The notes beneath the pieces are model-generated. The model saw only the letters and a list, made by a program, of their open reading frames with translations, did no database searches and was not told the origin of the DNA. DNA of 6,149 bases from a bacterium (GTDB lineage: Bacteria; Patescibacteriota; Minisyncoccia; RBG-13-40-8-A). Below, in pieces: positions 5,392 through 6,149 of this stretch. The translations under genes were made by a program, and so were the position numbers. The stretch is from positions 1 through 6,149 of the forward strand of contig JAUYCU010000125.1 in assembly GCA_030692145.1 (NCBI GenBank). Direction: 5' to 3'. Positions within the stretch are counted from its first letter, which is position 1. Each line of letters begins with the position of its first letter.

Positions 5392-5458
5392 AAAATAAAA
5401 AGCCCCGATGGCCAAAGAAAAAAGAAGTGTATGGTGATTGTTGTTTGGTTGTCGGGGC
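5392..5458 (-). terminator. Hairpin plus T run upstream of the MetRS-beta-like gene
   Basis: On the minus strand GCCCCGA (5458-5452) pairs with TCGGGGC (5408-5402) and is followed at once by TTTTTATTTT (5401-5392), the layout of an intrinsic terminator. The loop is long, but CCAAA (5448-5444) and TTTGG (5416-5412) add a second stem inside. It could end a small RNA or act as an attenuator for the downstream operon. Confidence 0.55.
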
Positions 5459-5522
5459 GAAAGAAGAGAGATGATTGCAAAAGAGCAATAAAGAGCGGGT
5501 AAAAAATAGATGATTAAGTTGA
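5392..5522 (-). ncRNA. Candidate small RNA of about 130 bases, unknown family
   Basis: A good promoter (5557-5529) and a terminator-like hairpin with T run (ending 5392) bracket this pyrimidine-rich stretch. The minus strand has no ATG in it, which argues against a leader peptide with an ATG start. It contains a small hairpin ATTGC-TCTTTT-GCAAT (near 5495-5480) and then the terminator stem. I do not match it to 6S, SRP, tmRNA, RNase P or T-box RNAs. Alternatives are an attenuated leader of the MetRS-beta/trpS operon, or a plus-strand function: the 5402-5416/5444-5458 stem is continuous only there, through G-U pairs. Confidence 0.38.
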
Positions 5523-5528
5523 TATGTT

Positions 5529-5557
5529 AGTTTATTTTAAAAATAATCGCGTGTCAA
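5529..5557 (-). promoter_or_regulatory. TTGACA promoter reading toward the candidate small RNA
   Basis: The minus strand has a perfect -35 TTGACA (5557-5552), a 17-base spacer and TAAACT (5534-5529, four of six to TATAAT). The predicted start is near 5522. It is the best -35 in the window and no protein gene begins just downstream. Confidence 0.6.
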
Positions 5558-5593
5558 GCCTAACTGCTAATATTTATGCCGAAGGAGAGATTT

Positions 5594-5612
5594 GTCCCGC
5601 CGCGGCCGGGAT
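5594..5612. repeat. Palindromic element downstream of tRNA-Leu
   Basis: TCCCG (5595-5599) and CGGGA (5607-5611) flank the self-complementary core CCGCGG. The preceding GT and following TCCG match the element inside the MetRS-beta-like gene. It lies in the 3' flank of the tRNA on the minus strand and has no T run. Confidence 0.5.
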
Positions 5613-5613
5613 C

Positions 5614-5742
5614 CGTCTCTGACGGAAACTCATGTGGGTAGGGCGGGAGTTGAACCCGCAAGCCTTGCGGCATACGGCCCTGAACCGTACGTGTTTGCCA
5701 ATTTCACCACCTACCCGTAACGCTGCACGGTCGTCAGAGATG
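5614..5742 (-). repeat. Inverted repeat enclosing tRNA-Leu
   Basis: TCTCTGACG (5616-5624) and CGTCAGAGA (5732-5740) are exact inverted copies, extendable to 12 bp (5614-5625 with 5731-5742) with two G-U pairs. They sit 9 bases beyond the tRNA 3' end and 14 bases before its 5' end, so the leader and trailer of the precursor could pair. Each arm also has a competing local hairpin: CCGTC-AGA-GACGG in the trailer and GTCA-TCTC-TGAC in the leader. Confidence 0.55.
5635..5716 (-). tRNA. tRNA-Leu (anticodon CAG)
   Basis: The minus strand folds into a class II tRNA of 82 bases. The acceptor GGGTAGG pairs with CCTACCC (7 bp). The D arm is GTG/CAC with a TTGG-containing loop. The anticodon stem is TACGG/CCGTA with loop TTCAGGG, so the anticodon is CAG, reading CUG. 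The long variable arm is GCC-GCAA-GGC. The T arm is GCGGG-TTCAACT-CCCGC. The discriminator base is A, as required for leucine. The next genomic bases are CAT, so the CCA end is not encoded and must be added by the CCA-adding enzyme. No clear promoter is visible upstream; it may be transcribed with the preceding gene. Confidence 0.96.
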
Positions 5743-5761
5743 ACTAAATCTGCCAATGGAG

Positions 5762-5790
5762 TTTATCCCGCCAAAGGCGGGACCACTTCG
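5762..5790. repeat. Palindromic element, copy upstream of tRNA-Leu
   Basis: A perfect hairpin TCCCGCC-AAA-GGCGGGA (5766-5782) is preceded by TTTA and followed by CCACTTCG. The outline TTTATCCCG...GGGACCA.TTCG is shared with the neighbouring copy at 5801-5831, in the same orientation, 10 bases away. Confidence 0.7.
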
Positions 5791-5797
5791 GCAAAAT

Positions 5798-6149
5798 TTA
5801 TTTATCCCGAGCGGAGTCGAGGGACCATTCGTGATTTTGCGGGTCATTCAGAAATTCCAGTTTATTTAAATTATTAACCAAATCGTAAATCGGTTTATTT
5901 TCTTCAATTTTGAAATCGTATAAATTATTCGCTTGTTCGAACCTTAATTCAGGAACCGAAATATAGTTTTCGTTTTTTATCCATTCGATCCCGTTTGTGC
6001 CTCTTGTCGCGTAATAACAAAATCCGTGTCTGAGCTTGAACGGTTTATAGATATTTGAGCCGAAGCTGCGGCAAATCCAATTACAGGTTTTTAAATCTTT
6101 ATCCGAGGCATTAATAATCAGATGTTCGTAATTCGGCAAGATTATAATC
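5798..6149 (-). CDS. Hypothetical protein, 5' end beyond the window
   Basis: I do not recognise this protein. The frame is open from the window edge (6148) to the TAA at 5800-5798, giving at least 116 residues. The upstream part reads IIILPNYEHLIINASD, so the TTG at 6139 is probably an internal codon rather than the start. The sequence is soluble-looking, with Trp, Tyr and Asn in number, cysteines near CNWICRSF and GFCYY, and an acidic second half (VPELRFEQANNLYDFKIEENKPIYDLV). No membrane segment or known catalytic motif is seen. The last residues (EWSLDSARDK) come from a palindromic repeat, so the native C-terminus may have been replaced. AT-rich codon use is like that of its neighbours. 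Coding is supported by frame length and residue composition, not by homology. Confidence 0.6.
   Translation of the reverse strand, partial: IIILPNYEHLIINASDKDLKTCNWICRSFGSNIYKPFKLRHGFCYYATRGTNGIEWIKNENYISVPELRFEQANNLYDFKIEENKPIYDLVNNLNKLEFLNDPQNHEWSLDSARDK
5801..5831. repeat. Palindromic element forming the 3' end of the hypothetical gene
   Basis: TTTATCCCGA, a GCGGAGT centre, then CGAGGGACCATTCG: on the minus strand TCCC-CGA pairs with TCGGGA with one bulged T. It shares the TTTATCCCG and GGGACCA.TTCG ends with the copy at 5762. Read on the minus strand it encodes the final residues WSLDSARDK of the hypothetical gene; its last base pairs adjoin the TAA stop. Confidence 0.6.

Noticed and set aside
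5302..5502. Plus-strand ORF (66 codons from TTG, or 49 codons from ATG at 5353)
   Set aside because: It overlaps the start of the MetRS-beta-like gene. The AAGG before the internal ATG is too close to act as a ribosome binding site. The frame runs through the terminator-like hairpin, and the Lys/Arg-rich product resembles translated purine-rich RNA.
5326..5634. T-box leader before the synthetase operon
   Set aside because: The conserved GGTGGNACC T-box sequence is not present on the minus strand.
5632..5877. Plus-strand ORF of about 81 codons (MWVGRELNPQ...)
   Set aside because: It runs antisense through tRNA-Leu and the palindromic elements; the WVGRELNP start is the usual artefact of reading the T arm of a tRNA backwards.
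6141..6146. TATAAT on the minus strand just before the TTG at 6139
   Set aside because: Only one base separates it from the TTG, too close even for a leaderless start, and the reading frame is open through it.

Overview
The window looks like a chromosomal housekeeping segment from a small-genome, AT-rich bacterium, most likely a Patescibacteria/CPR lineage such as Parcubacteria. This placement is an inference. It rests on the compact genes, an S6 protein with a charged C-terminal extension, a stand-alone MetRS-beta-type tRNA-binding protein next to trpS, promoters that abut start codons, and scattered short GC-rich palindromes in AT-rich spacers. The standard genetic code fits every gene.

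Layout, left to right. Positions 1-1146 (minus strand) hold the classic rpsF-ssb-rpsR operon, read right to left, with rpsR cut by the window edge. Its promoter is at 1171-1200 under a palindrome, and the rpsF-ssb spacer carries a 25-bp tandem repeat. Positions 1147-1451 are a gene-poor gap with one doubtful 51-codon membrane ORF. ychF (1452-2504, minus) and a phosphomanno/phosphoglucomutase gene (2541-3890, plus) diverge from a 36-bp spacer. Two back-to-back extended -10 promoters there predict nearly leaderless mRNAs. A strong bidirectional terminator at 3906-3930 separates the mutase gene from the convergent two-gene operon MetRS-beta-like -> trpS (5325-4005, minus). Upstream lie a possible small RNA unit with its own TTGACA promoter and terminator (5557-5392), tRNA-Leu(CAG) (5716-5635, minus) and the 3' part of an unrecognised gene (5798-6149, minus).

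Functionally, almost everything serves translation (S6, S18, YchF, TrpRS, a tRNA-binding protein, tRNA-Leu) or DNA maintenance (SSB). The mutase is the only metabolic gene and would supply sugar phosphates for the envelope or for glycogen-like polymers.

The most unusual signal is a set of short GC-rich palindromes with a shared plan (TCCCG...CGGGA, then ACCA or TCCG). Three lie between genes, one lies in frame inside the MetRS-beta-like gene, and one supplies the last codons and stop of the hypothetical gene. This resembles the palindromic elements of Rickettsia that insert into reading frames. No phage, transposase, CRISPR or defence genes are present.
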